A stretch of 43,648 nt of DNA from positions 1 to 43,648 of the forward strand of contig JAKSTU010000019.1 of the NCBI GenBank assembly GCA_024402435.1, written 5' to 3'. The notes under the pieces are model-generated. The model saw only the letters and a program-made list of their open reading frames with translations. It searched no databases and had not been told where the DNA came from. The stretch comes from Treponemataceae bacterium (GTDB lineage Bacteria > Spirochaetota > Spirochaetia > Treponematales > Treponemataceae). This document shows, one piece after another, positions 9,381 to 18,046 of this stretch. Positions within the stretch are counted from its first letter, which is position 1. Each line of letters begins with the position of its first letter. Made by a program: the position numbers and the translations under genes.

Positions 9381-10511
9381 ATGCAGATTATTCCAATAGC
9401 AAGTGGAAAAGGTGGTGTAGGAAAGAGTCTTCTTTCTGCAAATCTTGCAGTGGCACTTGGCAAAGCAGGCAAAAAAGTTGTACTGGCAGACCTGGATTTG
9501 GGTGCTTCAAACCTTCATCTTGTTATCGGGCAGCAGTCTCCGAAAACCAGTCTGGGAACTTATCTTGCAGGTCAGGCAGACTTCAGCAGTCTTATTCAGC
9601 CTACTGATTATGAAAACGTGAGATTTATTGCCGGGGACGCAGAAATTCCCGGTCTTTCATCACTGAAGATTGCGCAGAAAAATGATCTGATAAAAAAATT
9701 CCAGAACATTGATGCAGATTATCTGATTCTGGATTTGGGTGCAGGAACCCACCTTTCCATTCTGGACTTCTTTCTGCTTTCTCCCCAGGGAATCATCGTT
9801 TCTGCGCCGACGGTTACTGCAACACTGAACGGTTATCTGTTCCTGAAAAATGCAGTTTTCCGTCTGATGTACAACAGTTTCAAGAAAAACTCAAAAGCCT
9901 ATCAGTATTTGGAGCATCTTAAGACAGATTCTGCTTCGCTGCAGAAACTGTATATTCCCAAACTGATTGAAGCTATCAAAAAAATTGATCCTGTAAGTGC
10001 CGGAGTTTTTGAGCGCCGCATGGAGCAGTTTCATCCCCGTCTCGTGATGAACATGGTGGACGACCCGAAAGATGCTGACAAAGCATATAAAATCCGCCGT
10101 TCATGTTCTGAGTATCTGGGCGTGGAACTGGAACATTTGGGAATCATGTTCAAAGATCCGATGCAGGATGTGGCACTTTCATCAAGACTGCCGGTAATTG
10201 TCTACAAACCCAATTCAATTCTTGGTCAGGCTGTGTTCCGCATTGCAGACAAAATCCTTCAGTCAGAGACAATTCAGTTTGACAATGAAGCCCGTGACGA
10301 TTCTTTTGCTGCAGCAGACACGGAAGCAGAGACAGACTACGCATCAAAAATGTCATACGTAGAAGATCTTGTCGGAACAGGTGCCGTAACAATGGCGGAT
10401 TTGGCAGATACCATCAAATCACAGAATTTTGAAATTAGTCAGCTTAAAAAAGAAAACATGCTTCTTAAAACAAAGCTTCTTAAAGCTGCAGAACAAGGGT
10501 TTAAGATTTGA
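9381..10511 (+). CDS. MinD/ParA-family P-loop ATPase
   Basis: A 376-residue deviant-Walker ATPase: KGGVGKS at residues 10-16 carries the signature lysine, followed by LADLDLGASNLH (switch I) and LILDLGAG (Walker B region). The architecture resembles FlhG/YlxH or MinD-type proteins, which position flagella, septa or envelope machines. The C-terminal 35 residues form a short coiled coil (ISQLKKENMLLKTKLL). No amphipathic MinD membrane helix is obvious. GGTGG precedes the ATG at 9381. Its stop overlaps the lgt start, so it is the first gene of an operon for lipoprotein maturation. The precise cargo is unknown; a role in placing envelope or flagellar components is only an inference. Confidence 0.85.
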   Translation: MQIIPIASGKGGVGKSLLSANLAVALGKAGKKVVLADLDLGASNLHLVIGQQSPKTSLGTYLAGQADFSSLIQPTDYENVRFIAGDAEIPGLSSLKIAQKNDLIKKFQNIDADYLILDLGAGTHLSILDFFLLSPQGIIVSAPTVTATLNGYLFLKNAVFRLMYNSFKKNSKAYQYLEHLKTDSASLQKLYIPKLIEAIKKIDPVSAGVFERRMEQFHPRLVMNMVDDPKDADKAYKIRRSCSEYLGVELEHLGIMFKDPMQDVALSSRLPVIVYKPNSILGQAVFRIADKILQSETIQFDNEARDDSFAAADTEAETDYASKMSYVEDLVGTGAVTMADLADTIKSQNFEISQLKKENMLLKTKLLKAAEQGFKI

Positions 10512-11497
10512 CACCGCTTTATATTGATTATCCTTCCTGGCTTTCTCCTTTTATTTTTCCCGGTGTAAAAATTCTGGGCTTTCTGCGCTGGTACAGTCTG
10601 ATGTACGTTTTTGCCTTCGGAACTGCTTATGTCATTTTCCGGAAAGTGGTGAAAGAAGGCGCTTTGGATACAAAAAAATACAAGTGTTCGGAAGATGACG
10701 TAATCAGTTTCTTTACGATGGGCATTCTGTTCCTGCTTCTGGGCGCAAGGCTCATGTCAGTTTTTGTTTACGATACAAGCGGATTGTACCGTGAAAAACC
10801 TTGGCTTGCTTTCTGGCCGTTTGATTCCAACGGAAATTTTACGGGTCTTGCAGGAATGTCTTTTCATGGCGGTGTAATCGGCGGTCTTTTCGGGATGCTT
10901 CTCTGGTGCATTATCCATAAACAGCCAGTACTCAAGTGGATGGACGTTATGGGAATTGCGATTCCGCTGGGGTATACATGGGGCCGTTTGGGCAATTTTC
11001 TGAACAACGGAGAACTTTTCGGCCGGGTTACTACCATGCCCTGGGGAATGATTTTTCCCGGTGCAAGAAGGTTTTCTGCATCCCTTGACTGGGTTCAGGA
11101 TATAATGGCACAGGTCGGAATGGAAGCAAGCAGCGGACTGGTAAATCTTCCAAGACATCCAAGTCAGTTGTATGAAGCATTTTTTGAGGGAATCGTTCTG
11201 TTCCTGATTGTGTGGTTTTTGCGCAAAAAGAAACCTTTTGACGGTTTTCTGACGGGAATATATCTTGGCGGTTACGGTCTGTTCAGATTCTTCATCGAAT
11301 ATTTCAGAGAACCGGATGTTGATTTGGGCTACAGAATTGTTGCCGTGGAAGGTTCTCCCACATATCTGAATGTTTCAATGGCCAATTTGTCTACAGGCCA
11401 GATTTTATGTTTGGGAATGATTTTTGTAGCCCTGGCGATAATGGTTGCAGGCTGGCGCTTAAGCAAAAAGCCGGAAGGAAAGAAAAATGGAAAATAA
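10508..11497 (+). CDS. lgt: prolipoprotein diacylglyceryl transferase
   Basis: Transfers diacylglycerol from phosphatidylglycerol to the lipobox cysteine, the first step of lipoprotein maturation in the inner membrane. Seen are multiple membrane helices, the early LRWYSLMY segment, FHGGVIGG, the Lgt signature RLGNFLNNGELFG (about 160-172) and RHPSQLYEAFFEG (about 216-228). The start is a TTG whose last two bases are shared with the TGA of the preceding gene (overlap 10508-10511). AAGGG lies about 8 bases upstream and the N-terminus fits the family; the next ATG would remove the LRWY region. It is followed by lspA with an 11-base overlap. Confidence 0.95.
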   Translation: MTPLYIDYPSWLSPFIFPGVKILGFLRWYSLMYVFAFGTAYVIFRKVVKEGALDTKKYKCSEDDVISFFTMGILFLLLGARLMSVFVYDTSGLYREKPWLAFWPFDSNGNFTGLAGMSFHGGVIGGLFGMLLWCIIHKQPVLKWMDVMGIAIPLGYTWGRLGNFLNNGELFGRVTTMPWGMIFPGARRFSASLDWVQDIMAQVGMEASSGLVNLPRHPSQLYEAFFEGIVLFLIVWFLRKKKPFDGFLTGIYLGGYGLFRFFIEYFREPDVDLGYRIVAVEGSPTYLNVSMANLSTGQILCLGMIFVALAIMVAGWRLSKKPEGKKNGK

Positions 11498-12029
11498 TCA
11501 GATAAAACCGGGCATCAAGGAAAAACTGATTCCTTTTTGTTTTTGTCTGGGAGTGTTTCTGCTGGATCAGCTGACAAAAGCGCTTGTTGTGAAATACATT
11601 CCCATTTATACGGTCAAGGCAAGTTTTTTCGGGGATTTTCTTCGCATTATCCATGTGCGGAATCTTGGAGCCGCCTTCAGCATAGGCGGAAACCTTCCGG
11701 AAACTTTGAGAAAAATCTTTCTGTCACTGATTCCTTTTGTTGTTCTGGTCATGGTTGTGGCAATCTATTTCAGGAACAACGAATTTACCAGGTTCCAGCG
11801 CTGGATGATCTGCGGAATTACAGGCGGCGGGTTCGGAAACGTTTTTGACAGGGTTTTCAGAGCAGAAGGCGTAGTTGATTTCATTGACTTCAAATTCTAC
11901 GGAATTTTCGGTTTCCAGAGATTTCCCACATTCAATGTGGCGGATTCTTTTGTATGTGTCTGCGGAGTGCTGCTTTTGATTTCATTTTTGAAAACTGTAT
12001 ACAAAGATAAAGAAAACAAACAGGAATAG
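11487..12029 (+). CDS. lspA: lipoprotein signal peptidase (signal peptidase II)
   Basis: Cleaves the signal peptide of diacylated prolipoproteins at the lipobox cysteine. The 180-residue membrane aspartyl protease shows LDQLTKALV near the N-terminus, NLGAAFSIG, GNVFDRVFRAEGVVDFIDF with an invariant Asp at 131, and FNVADSF with the second Asp at 153. Four membrane segments fit the family. The ATG at 11487 lies inside the end of lgt, with GGAAGGAAAG as Shine-Dalgarno sequence. The pairing of lgt and lspA makes this a lipoprotein-processing operon. Confidence 0.95.
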   Translation: MENNQIKPGIKEKLIPFCFCLGVFLLDQLTKALVVKYIPIYTVKASFFGDFLRIIHVRNLGAAFSIGGNLPETLRKIFLSLIPFVVLVMVVAIYFRNNEFTRFQRWMICGITGGGFGNVFDRVFRAEGVVDFIDFKFYGIFGFQRFPTFNVADSFVCVCGVLLLISFLKTVYKDKENKQE

Positions 12030-12038
12030 GAAGGAAAA

Positions 12039-12323
12039 ATGACAAAGAAACAGAATACTTTCATTTTCATTCTGGTGGGAACACTGGTCAGTGTGCTTAT
12101 GACACTTATTCTGATCGTGGTCTTCTGGTTTTTGGTAGCATTGATTTTCAAGAACAACGAATCAGCGCTGAGTATCGGAGTTTCTCTCAGCATTATTGCC
12201 GCTTTGTTTTTGTCAATGTTCATCTATCAGAAGCTGGTTATTTGGGCTGTGGGAAAATTCAGACTTGAAGACAAACTGGATCCGATTTTCACCAAAAAAA
12301 CAAAGAAACCGAAGGATTATTGA
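12039..12323 (+). CDS. small two-helix membrane protein, unknown
   Basis: A 94-residue protein with two hydrophobic helices (about residues 8-36 and 45-70) and a basic, Lys-rich tail (TKKTKKPKDY). It starts 9 bases after lspA with AGGAAGG in front, so it is the last gene of the lgt-lspA operon. It has no lipobox, cysteine pair or catalytic motif. Its position suggests a link to lipoprotein processing or the envelope; this is an inference from context only. Confidence 0.75.
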   Translation: MTKKQNTFIFILVGTLVSVLMTLILIVVFWFLVALIFKNNESALSIGVSLSIIAALFLSMFIYQKLVIWAVGKFRLEDKLDPIFTKKTKKPKDY

Positions 12324-12350
12324 TTAAAGACAACTGAATCCGATGAAAAC

Positions 12351-12398
12351 AAAAAAGGCATTCAAAGCGGAAAAACTGCTTCGGATGCCTTTTTTTTT
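12351..12398. terminator. bidirectional terminator between the lspA operon and the gene at 12401
   Basis: GGCATTCAAAGC (12357-12368) pairs imperfectly with GCTTCGGATGCC (12378-12389). Six As precede and nine Ts follow, serving both convergent units. Confidence 0.85.
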
Positions 12399-12400
12399 GA

Positions 12401-14059
12401 TCAATAACCGTCTGACATGCTTCGGTTTATGTCTCTCTGGTACAGTTCCTGATAAACAAGACTGCGTGTTTTGAGTTTTTCCTTTACGTCCTGTGCAAAA
12501 GGAATGAACCGCCAGAAAATTCCGCGAACCTGCTTGTCCAGACGCTGAACACCTTCTGCTTCTTTAGTCATCCAAAGAACATAATCGTTGATGAAATACT
12601 CTTTCAGATCACCTTTGAGTTTCTGGGAATCAATCCACTGGTAGTATTGTCCTGTAAGACCTTCTTCCATCCAGTAGTATGAAGCTTTTTCTTTTGCAAC
12701 CTGCCAGCGGAGATCTGCAACTGCGGTAAGAACTGCAAGCTGGAGATTCTTAGGGTACATGGGAATGACAATTCGTCCTCGGCTGGTTACGCGGTTATAG
12801 CGGTCAAATGGTTCCCAACAGAAACCTGTGTCACCGTAAGTCGGCACGAGAATGACATAGGGAACAATGCGGTGCACCATGTTTTTGTGTGTACGGCAGA
12901 ATACGCCAGGGTCAAGGCTTTCAACCCATGCCAGCATATCGATGACGTTTTCTCTGAAACCTGTCTGACGCGGAATACAATGGAAAAACTCCCGTGTAAA
13001 AACCGGAAAATGGTTTCCCTGACGGCCGACAGTCATTTTTGACATTTGGCGTACGGTTTCAAGTTCCGTAAGAACGTCTGAACTGCTGACTTCAACTGCA
13101 GAGGGATTTGATGCCATTTTTGAACGCAGACTGTCATCAATTTCTTTTGCAGACTGATATTCTTTCAAGTTTGCCTGAATACCCTTGTCAATTTTCAGAA
13201 GCTGGCGCATTCTGTCATTGATTTCTGAAAGCAGATGTTTCTGTGATTCTGAATAAGGTGAAAGATGAGGCTCAAACCCGATGAGCGGCGGATGATCACA
13301 AAGAATGTCCACACGGGACCGGAGTTCAGTTTCTATCATTGCGCGTTCATTTTCTTTTGCAGAAAGCAGATTTTCTGCAGTCTGAAGTTTTCCGGCATTT
13401 TTTGTACGCAACTGTGAAATTCGCTGAGCTTCCTCTGAAGCACTGCCCGCTTTTTTCTGGGGTCTTGCTTCATCCGTTGCAGACAAAGTAACGGCGCCGG
13501 TTCCAATGTCCCGGAACCATTCATCAAGGTAATAAATGGGTTCATTATGTGTGTTTTCAACAAAAACCGTTGAAAAAAGCTGTTTCTGTTCCGCTGTAAA
13601 AAGGCTGGGAAGAACAACCGCAAAACGCAGGAGCATCCGTTTTGCCATGGGAATTCCCGGTTTGCTCATTTTTGGGCCAAGTGATTTGACGAATTCCCAA
13701 TAAACGTTGACCATCTGCTGACGGTAAACTGTGCGGTCTTTCGGATCCTGACAGACAAGATATTTGGAAAGCAGAGTATGAAGCTTTTGGGCAGATTCAT
13801 TTTCACCTGAAAGGGCAGTTTTGTAATAAGTGGGATCTGAAAAAATCGGATTCGGTTTTTCAGAAAAAAATTGCTGGATAGGATTGAATGCTTTGACAGT
13901 AAGATCAACATTGTCTTTTTTTGTTTCTTCTTTTTGAGGAAGCCCATCATTTTTCGTCAAATCAAGAACAGGATCAGAACCTGCTGAGGAAGATGAATCG
14001 TATTCTTGAGAGGCCTGAGCTAAAAGAGCCGCGATTTCGGGCGAAAGTTCATCGTTCAT
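12401..14059 (-). CDS. large cytoplasmic protein of unknown function
   Basis: A 552-residue protein without signal peptide or membrane helices. A low-complexity Ser/Asp-rich N-terminus (about 15-50) precedes a helical region, a probable coiled coil around 205-260, and a more conserved-looking C-terminal half rich in Trp and Tyr (FCWEPFDRYNRVTSRGRIVIPMYP, then AVADLRWQVAKEK). I recognise no enzymatic motif. The ATG at 14059 has no Shine-Dalgarno sequence; a TGC-extended TATACT ends 7 bases upstream, predicting a leaderless message. It is monocistronic and ends at a strong terminator. Confidence 0.8.
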   Translation of the reverse strand: MNDELSPEIAALLAQASQEYDSSSSAGSDPVLDLTKNDGLPQKEETKKDNVDLTVKAFNPIQQFFSEKPNPIFSDPTYYKTALSGENESAQKLHTLLSKYLVCQDPKDRTVYRQQMVNVYWEFVKSLGPKMSKPGIPMAKRMLLRFAVVLPSLFTAEQKQLFSTVFVENTHNEPIYYLDEWFRDIGTGAVTLSATDEARPQKKAGSASEEAQRISQLRTKNAGKLQTAENLLSAKENERAMIETELRSRVDILCDHPPLIGFEPHLSPYSESQKHLLSEINDRMRQLLKIDKGIQANLKEYQSAKEIDDSLRSKMASNPSAVEVSSSDVLTELETVRQMSKMTVGRQGNHFPVFTREFFHCIPRQTGFRENVIDMLAWVESLDPGVFCRTHKNMVHRIVPYVILVPTYGDTGFCWEPFDRYNRVTSRGRIVIPMYPKNLQLAVLTAVADLRWQVAKEKASYYWMEEGLTGQYYQWIDSQKLKGDLKEYFINDYVLWMTKEAEGVQRLDKQVRGIFWRFIPFAQDVKEKLKTRSLVYQELYQRDINRSMSDGY

Positions 14060-14066
14060 AATGAAG

Positions 14067-14075
14067 AGTATAGCA
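14067..14075 (-). promoter_or_regulatory. predicted extended -10 giving a leaderless mRNA
   Basis: On the minus strand TGC-TATACT (14075-14067), then seven bases, then ATG. No convincing -35 hexamer is present. Confidence 0.5.
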
Positions 14076-14158
14076 TGAGAGAATCACAAATTAAAGGGCA
14101 AAATACAAAGCCCGATAATTTGTGACTCAAAAAAAACAGTATTTTTTGATTTTTCTGA

Positions 14159-14944
14159 TCATTCTGTTACAAATGCGTAAAGAATGACTGTGGCAGCCTG
14201 AGCCACGTTAAGGCTTTCAATGGCACCTGCAGCCGGGGTTGGAATTGTAACCAGATAGTCACAGTTGGAACGCACTTCTGCACTGATTCCGTGTTCTTCA
14301 TTTCCCAAAACAATAATGGCCGGTTTTTTATATTCTGTTCCGTCGGATCTTTTTGCAGAACAGAGGGCGTTCATTTTTGAAATCGGGATTTTGCCGCGTA
14401 CGTCTGTACCGAAGCGGACCATTTTGTCTTTCAGGTCGCTCAGAAGAAAAGCCGGTGACTGAATTCCGTAAATATTCACTTTTTCCATTCCGCCCTGGGC
14501 AATGCGATATGAACTGGTTGTTACGGAACTCTGACTTTCATCCAGGGGAATTACAATGTTCCTGATGCCGAAGAAAGCTGCAGAGCGGATGATTGCACCG
14601 AAATTGTTCGCGTTTCCTACGTGATCCAGAAGAAGAACACTTTCTCCGGAAGCAACCCACTGATCCGTATCTGCTTTTGAAAGGCGGGGAATTTCCGGCT
14701 GGTTTACAAAAGCAACTACTCCCTGATGATGTACAGTTCCGCTGAGTTTCTGAAGTTCGGCATCGTCAGCAACCTGGTTGTACGGTTTTTTTGAAGCTGC
14801 CAGTTTTTTGCAGAGACCGCCGAAAAGAGGAGCTCTTTCTGCATTGAAATAAAGCCGGTTGATTGCCTGAAAGTTGTTTCTTTCAAGAGCTTTTACTGCA
14901 TCAAGACCGCATACTGCAAGTTCTTTGTTAAGTTTGTTTTTCAT
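14159..14944 (-). CDS. TrmH/SpoU-family RNA 2'-O-methyltransferase
   Basis: Predicted to methylate the 2'-hydroxyl of a nucleotide in rRNA or tRNA using S-adenosylmethionine. The 261-residue protein has an N-terminal L30e-like substrate-binding domain (about 1-80, VCGLDAVKAL...), then the SPOUT knot with motif 1 (NANNFGAIIRSAAFFG, about 111-126), motif 2 (VLGNEEHGIS, about 213-222) and motif 3 (IPTPAAGAIESLNVAQAATVILY). It resembles the YfiF/RlmB branch, but the RNA target cannot be told from sequence. AAGGA lies 8 bases before the ATG. It follows the gene at 14966-15991 with a 21-base gap and is probably co-transcribed with it. Confidence 0.88.
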   Translation of the reverse strand: MKNKLNKELAVCGLDAVKALERNNFQAINRLYFNAERAPLFGGLCKKLAASKKPYNQVADDAELQKLSGTVHHQGVVAFVNQPEIPRLSKADTDQWVASGESVLLLDHVGNANNFGAIIRSAAFFGIRNIVIPLDESQSSVTTSSYRIAQGGMEKVNIYGIQSPAFLLSDLKDKMVRFGTDVRGKIPISKMNALCSAKRSDGTEYKKPAIIVLGNEEHGISAEVRSNCDYLVTIPTPAAGAIESLNVAQAATVILYAFVTE

Positions 14945-14965
14945 GTGTATTTTCCTTTGTGTGAA

Positions 14966-15991
14966 TCAGAATAAATAAGAATCAAAATAAGCCGGATTCT
15001 GGCTGTAAAGTTTTTCGCTTACGGTAAGTTCCGAAAATGCAAAAGCAGTTTCATCAACAGAAGTGCAGAGAATATAATGCATGTACCATGAACCGGAACT
15101 GTATTCAGGAACTTTCATGAAAAGACAATCATCATCAAGAATGATTTCGGCATATTCTGTGCAGGACCAGTAAGAAGAAGTGCTTGAACTGCCCATAATT
15201 GCAGTCTGTTCCAAAAGTGTGAGGGCAGGAACATCATCTTCCGGATCAACCTGAAATTCCATGAAACTGAAAAAATGAACTGCGTCTCCGCCTATGAAAG
15301 ACAGGCTCATCGATCCGTCATCAATGGAGATTTCCCAGGACCGGTCGAGTTCTTCAGCTGATTTTTCAGGAATTGAACCGCTGTTCTTCAAAGTGTCCGG
15401 AAGTTCCGGAATCCCGGAAAAAGCAAAAAAATCATAGTCAGTGGTGTCAGAGATTTTTTTTGCTACCAGTGTAAAAAGAGGAAGCCCTTCTTCTGACACG
15501 ATTGATTCCAGATTGAAAAGCGGAATGTCGTAACGGAATGTCATGGTTACTGTGCCGTTGAAAGCAGCATAATCTTCAGAAACCACTACTGGTTCTCCGA
15601 AATACCGGGAATCCAGCTTTTTCCGGCGTGAAGCAAGTTCGTAAAGGAGATCGTAAAGATAATTGATTTTGTCAGTGTCTTCTGTGGAATCTGTTCCATA
15701 AATGCTGTCGCCCAGAACCTGTACATAATCAGTTTCAGGATTCAGTGTGACAAAAAGAATTATGTCGGAAGAACCGGATGAAACCTGAGGTGAATAGAAG
15801 CGGAGAGCATAAGTTGAAGAATCGTATTGGAAAACTCCGATATAGGTTTCTTCAATGAAGGTAGTGTCTCTGTAGTACACAAAAGCTCCGTTCTGTTCAG
15901 GCATTATCTGTGTAATTCCGGGCAGTGCAAAAAGCGGGGATGCTGCGAAAACTGCAAAAAGAACAGCAAAAAAGACAGAAAATCTTTTCAT
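14966..15991 (-). CDS. secreted protein of unknown function (341 aa)
   Basis: A signal peptide (MKRFSVFFAVLFAVFAASPLFA) predicts export. The mature chain is rich in Asp, Glu, Ser and Tyr, with repeated short strand-like segments, and shows no known catalytic motif or lipobox. AGGAG lies 5 bases before the ATG. The Shine-Dalgarno sequence directly abuts the T-tract of the proS terminator, so expression depends on read-through from proS or an unseen promoter. It is followed closely by the methyltransferase gene. Composition and layout resemble the secreted proteins at 135 and 3008. Confidence 0.8.
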   Translation of the reverse strand: MKRFSVFFAVLFAVFAASPLFALPGITQIMPEQNGAFVYYRDTTFIEETYIGVFQYDSSTYALRFYSPQVSSGSSDIILFVTLNPETDYVQVLGDSIYGTDSTEDTDKINYLYDLLYELASRRKKLDSRYFGEPVVVSEDYAAFNGTVTMTFRYDIPLFNLESIVSEEGLPLFTLVAKKISDTTDYDFFAFSGIPELPDTLKNSGSIPEKSAEELDRSWEISIDDGSMSLSFIGGDAVHFFSFMEFQVDPEDDVPALTLLEQTAIMGSSSTSSYWSCTEYAEIILDDDCLFMKVPEYSSGSWYMHYILCTSVDETAFAFSELTVSEKLYSQNPAYFDSYLF

Positions 15992-16002
15992 GAAATCTCC
16001 TG

Positions 16003-16042
16003 AAAAAAAACAGGGACCGCCCCATATTAAAAGACAGTCCCC
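16003..16042 (-). terminator. proS terminator abutting the next ribosome-binding site
   Basis: On the minus strand GGGGACTGTC pairs with GGCGGTCCC (16042-16033 with 16021-16011, including wobble pairs) and runs into eight Ts (16010-16003). AGGAG of the downstream gene begins just after the T-tract. Confidence 0.7.
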
Positions 16043-16058
16043 GTCCTGATGAATTTGT

Positions 16059-17906
16059 TTATGCGTTCAGAGAAGCAAGTTCACTTCTGACTGTTTCAAC
16101 TGCTTTTTCTACAGCTGCTTCAGGTGAAAGCAGAATACTTTCTGAATCTTTGCGTGCTTTGAATTCCACATTGGGAAGATTTTTCTCGCCGACAACAATT
16201 CTGAGAGGAATACCAAGAAGATCCATGTCCTTGAATTTGACACCGGGTCTTTCGTTGCGGTCATCAAGAAGAACTTCGATGCCCTGCTTTGTCAGTTCAT
16301 CATAAATTCTGTCAGCGGTTTCTTTCATGTTTCCTTCGTATTTTACGGGAACAACAGAAACCTGATAAGGAGCAACGCTCATCGGCCAGATTATTCCGTT
16401 TTCGTCATTGTGTTCCTCAACGATTGAAGCAAGAGAACGGTCAACACCGATTCCGTAACAGCCCATTGTAGGAATCTGCTGTTTTCCGTTTTCATCAAGG
16501 AAGGTAACATTCATACATTTTGTGTATTTGTAACCCAATTTGAAAATGTGACCAAGCTCGTTTCCTTTTTTGCTGTAATATTCAGCACCGCAGTTGCAGC
16601 ATTTGTCACCGGCAACAACAGTGCGGATGTCTGCGGTCATGTAAGGCATGAAATCACGGCCGGGTTCAACATGAAGATTGTCCACATCTGCTGTGCCGCC
16701 GCCTGTTACTGTGTCATGGACATTTGCGGAAAGTGTTCCGTCTGCGTTGAGTTCACATACGCTCAGGTCTGCAAGGAGCGGCAGTTTGGTAAGCCCGACA
16801 GGACCAACAAAACCGTGGGGTGCTCCTGAGTAACCGATAACATCGCTTTCGCAGGCAAGTTCAACAGCACTGGCTTTGAGAACTGCAGCAAGTTTTGCTT
16901 CGTTTACGTCAAGGTCACCGCGGATGGCAACTGCAAAGAAGCATTCAGGATAATGAGGAGCTCCGCCTTCATCGGTAACACGTTTGAAAGCCTGTCCGCC
17001 GGGTGCGGTGCGGAGATCAAGTTCGCTGTTGTAAACTTTGTAAATGAGCACTTTGATGAACTGCATTGCAGGCATTTTGAAGAAAGTTTCCATGTCGGAA
17101 ATTGTTTCAACACCGGGACATGAAACTTTTTCAATTGCAAGCGCGGTGGGAATCTGAGGATTGCCGTCTTTGTCCAAAGCCACATCTTTTGCACATGCAG
17201 CTTTTTCAGTGTTGGCGGCATAACCGCATTCAGGACAAATGATGAGTGTATCGTCACCTACCGGGCTTTCAACCATGAATTCTTCACTTCCGTTGCCGCC
17301 CATTGCACCGCTGTCTGCTTTTACCGGAATAACTGTAAGACCAAGTCGTTTGAAAACCCGTCTGTAAGCAGCAGCAAATTTTTCGTATGTTTCGTCAAGG
17401 CTTTCCTGGTTGGCGTGGAAAGAATAGGCGTCTTTCATATTGAACTCGCGGCCGCGCATTACACCATAGCGGGGACGGATTTCATCACGGTATTTTGTGT
17501 TGATCTGATAAGCAACAATCGGAAGCTGTTTGTAAGAGTTCAGTTCATCACGGACGAGAGATGTAAAAACCTCTTCTGCTGTGGGGCTTACAACAAGTTC
17601 AGCATCAACACGGTTTTTGATTCTGAGCATTCCTTCGCCCATTGTGTCCCAACGGCCTGATTCGCGCCAAAGTTCACCTGGAACTACGACGGTCGGTTTA
17701 TATTCCATGGCGCCGATAGCGTCCATTTCTTCGCGGATGATGTTCTCTACCTTACGGTAAGCTTTGAGTCCGGTAGGCAGATAAGTGTAAAGACCGTTGC
17801 CGAGTTTGCGGATAAGACCGGCACGGAGCATCAGCTTGTGGCTGGTAATCACTGCTTCAGAAGGAACTTCGCGCAGTGTAGAAATAAGAGTCTGTGTAGC
17901 TTTCAT
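16059..17906 (-). CDS. proS: prolyl-tRNA synthetase (bacterial type with editing domain)
   Basis: Charges tRNA-Pro and edits misacylated alanine. The 615-residue class II enzyme has motif 1 near 40-75, SPTAEE (107-112), motif 2 with YRDEIRPRYGVMRGREF (139-155), and motif 3 GCYGIGVDRSLASIVEEH. Between motifs 2 and 3 lies the YbaK-like editing insertion (about 225-405, with SGAPHGFVGPVGL). Two CxxC pairs (CPECG near 225 and CCNCGAEY near 420) could bind zinc. The ATG at 17906 has no Shine-Dalgarno sequence; a TAAAAT hexamer ends 8 bases upstream, so a leaderless message is predicted. It is divergent from the TPR gene across three DnaA-box-like sites. Confidence 0.96.
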   Translation of the reverse strand: MKATQTLISTLREVPSEAVITSHKLMLRAGLIRKLGNGLYTYLPTGLKAYRKVENIIREEMDAIGAMEYKPTVVVPGELWRESGRWDTMGEGMLRIKNRVDAELVVSPTAEEVFTSLVRDELNSYKQLPIVAYQINTKYRDEIRPRYGVMRGREFNMKDAYSFHANQESLDETYEKFAAAYRRVFKRLGLTVIPVKADSGAMGGNGSEEFMVESPVGDDTLIICPECGYAANTEKAACAKDVALDKDGNPQIPTALAIEKVSCPGVETISDMETFFKMPAMQFIKVLIYKVYNSELDLRTAPGGQAFKRVTDEGGAPHYPECFFAVAIRGDLDVNEAKLAAVLKASAVELACESDVIGYSGAPHGFVGPVGLTKLPLLADLSVCELNADGTLSANVHDTVTGGGTADVDNLHVEPGRDFMPYMTADIRTVVAGDKCCNCGAEYYSKKGNELGHIFKLGYKYTKCMNVTFLDENGKQQIPTMGCYGIGVDRSLASIVEEHNDENGIIWPMSVAPYQVSVVPVKYEGNMKETADRIYDELTKQGIEVLLDDRNERPGVKFKDMDLLGIPLRIVVGEKNLPNVEFKARKDSESILLSPEAAVEKAVETVRSELASLNA

Positions 17907-17914
17907 AATAAAGC

Positions 17915-17943
17915 ATTTTAGTCAAAACCCTGTGTCAATGCAA
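17915..17943 (-). promoter_or_regulatory. predicted proS promoter, leaderless
   Basis: TTGCAT (17943-17938), a 17-base spacer and TAAAAT (17920-17915) on the minus strand, then 8 bases to the ATG. Confidence 0.55.
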
Positions 17944-17958
17944 TAAGAAGAAAGAAAC

Positions 17959-18001
17959 TGTGGAAAAACTTGTGGAAAAGTACAAAAAATGTTGTGGAAA
18001 A
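17959..18001. promoter_or_regulatory. three DnaA-box-like sites between proS and the TPR gene
   Basis: TGTGGAAAA (reverse complement TTTTCCACA, fitting TTWTNCACA) occurs at 17959-17967, 17971-17979 and 17993-18001, all in the same orientation. The last site lies 9 bases before the TTGACA of the TPR gene promoter. Confidence 0.5.
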
Positions 18002-18010
18002 CCCATTTTC

Positions 18011-18039
18011 TTGACAGTAACATGAACAATGATGATAAT
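18011..18039 (+). promoter_or_regulatory. near-consensus promoter of the TPR gene, leaderless
   Basis: TTGACA (18011-18016), a 17-base spacer and GATAAT (18034-18039). The predicted start falls on or next to the ATG at 18047. An in-frame ATG at 18029 lies upstream of the -10 and so would not be transcribed. Confidence 0.7.
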
Positions 18040-18046
18040 AAAATTT

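Noticed and set aside
9284..9607. 107-codon plus-strand frame before the MinD-like gene
   Set aside because: It overlaps the promoter and the first 225 bases of the ATPase in another frame and looks non-coding (Cys/Ser/Arg-rich).
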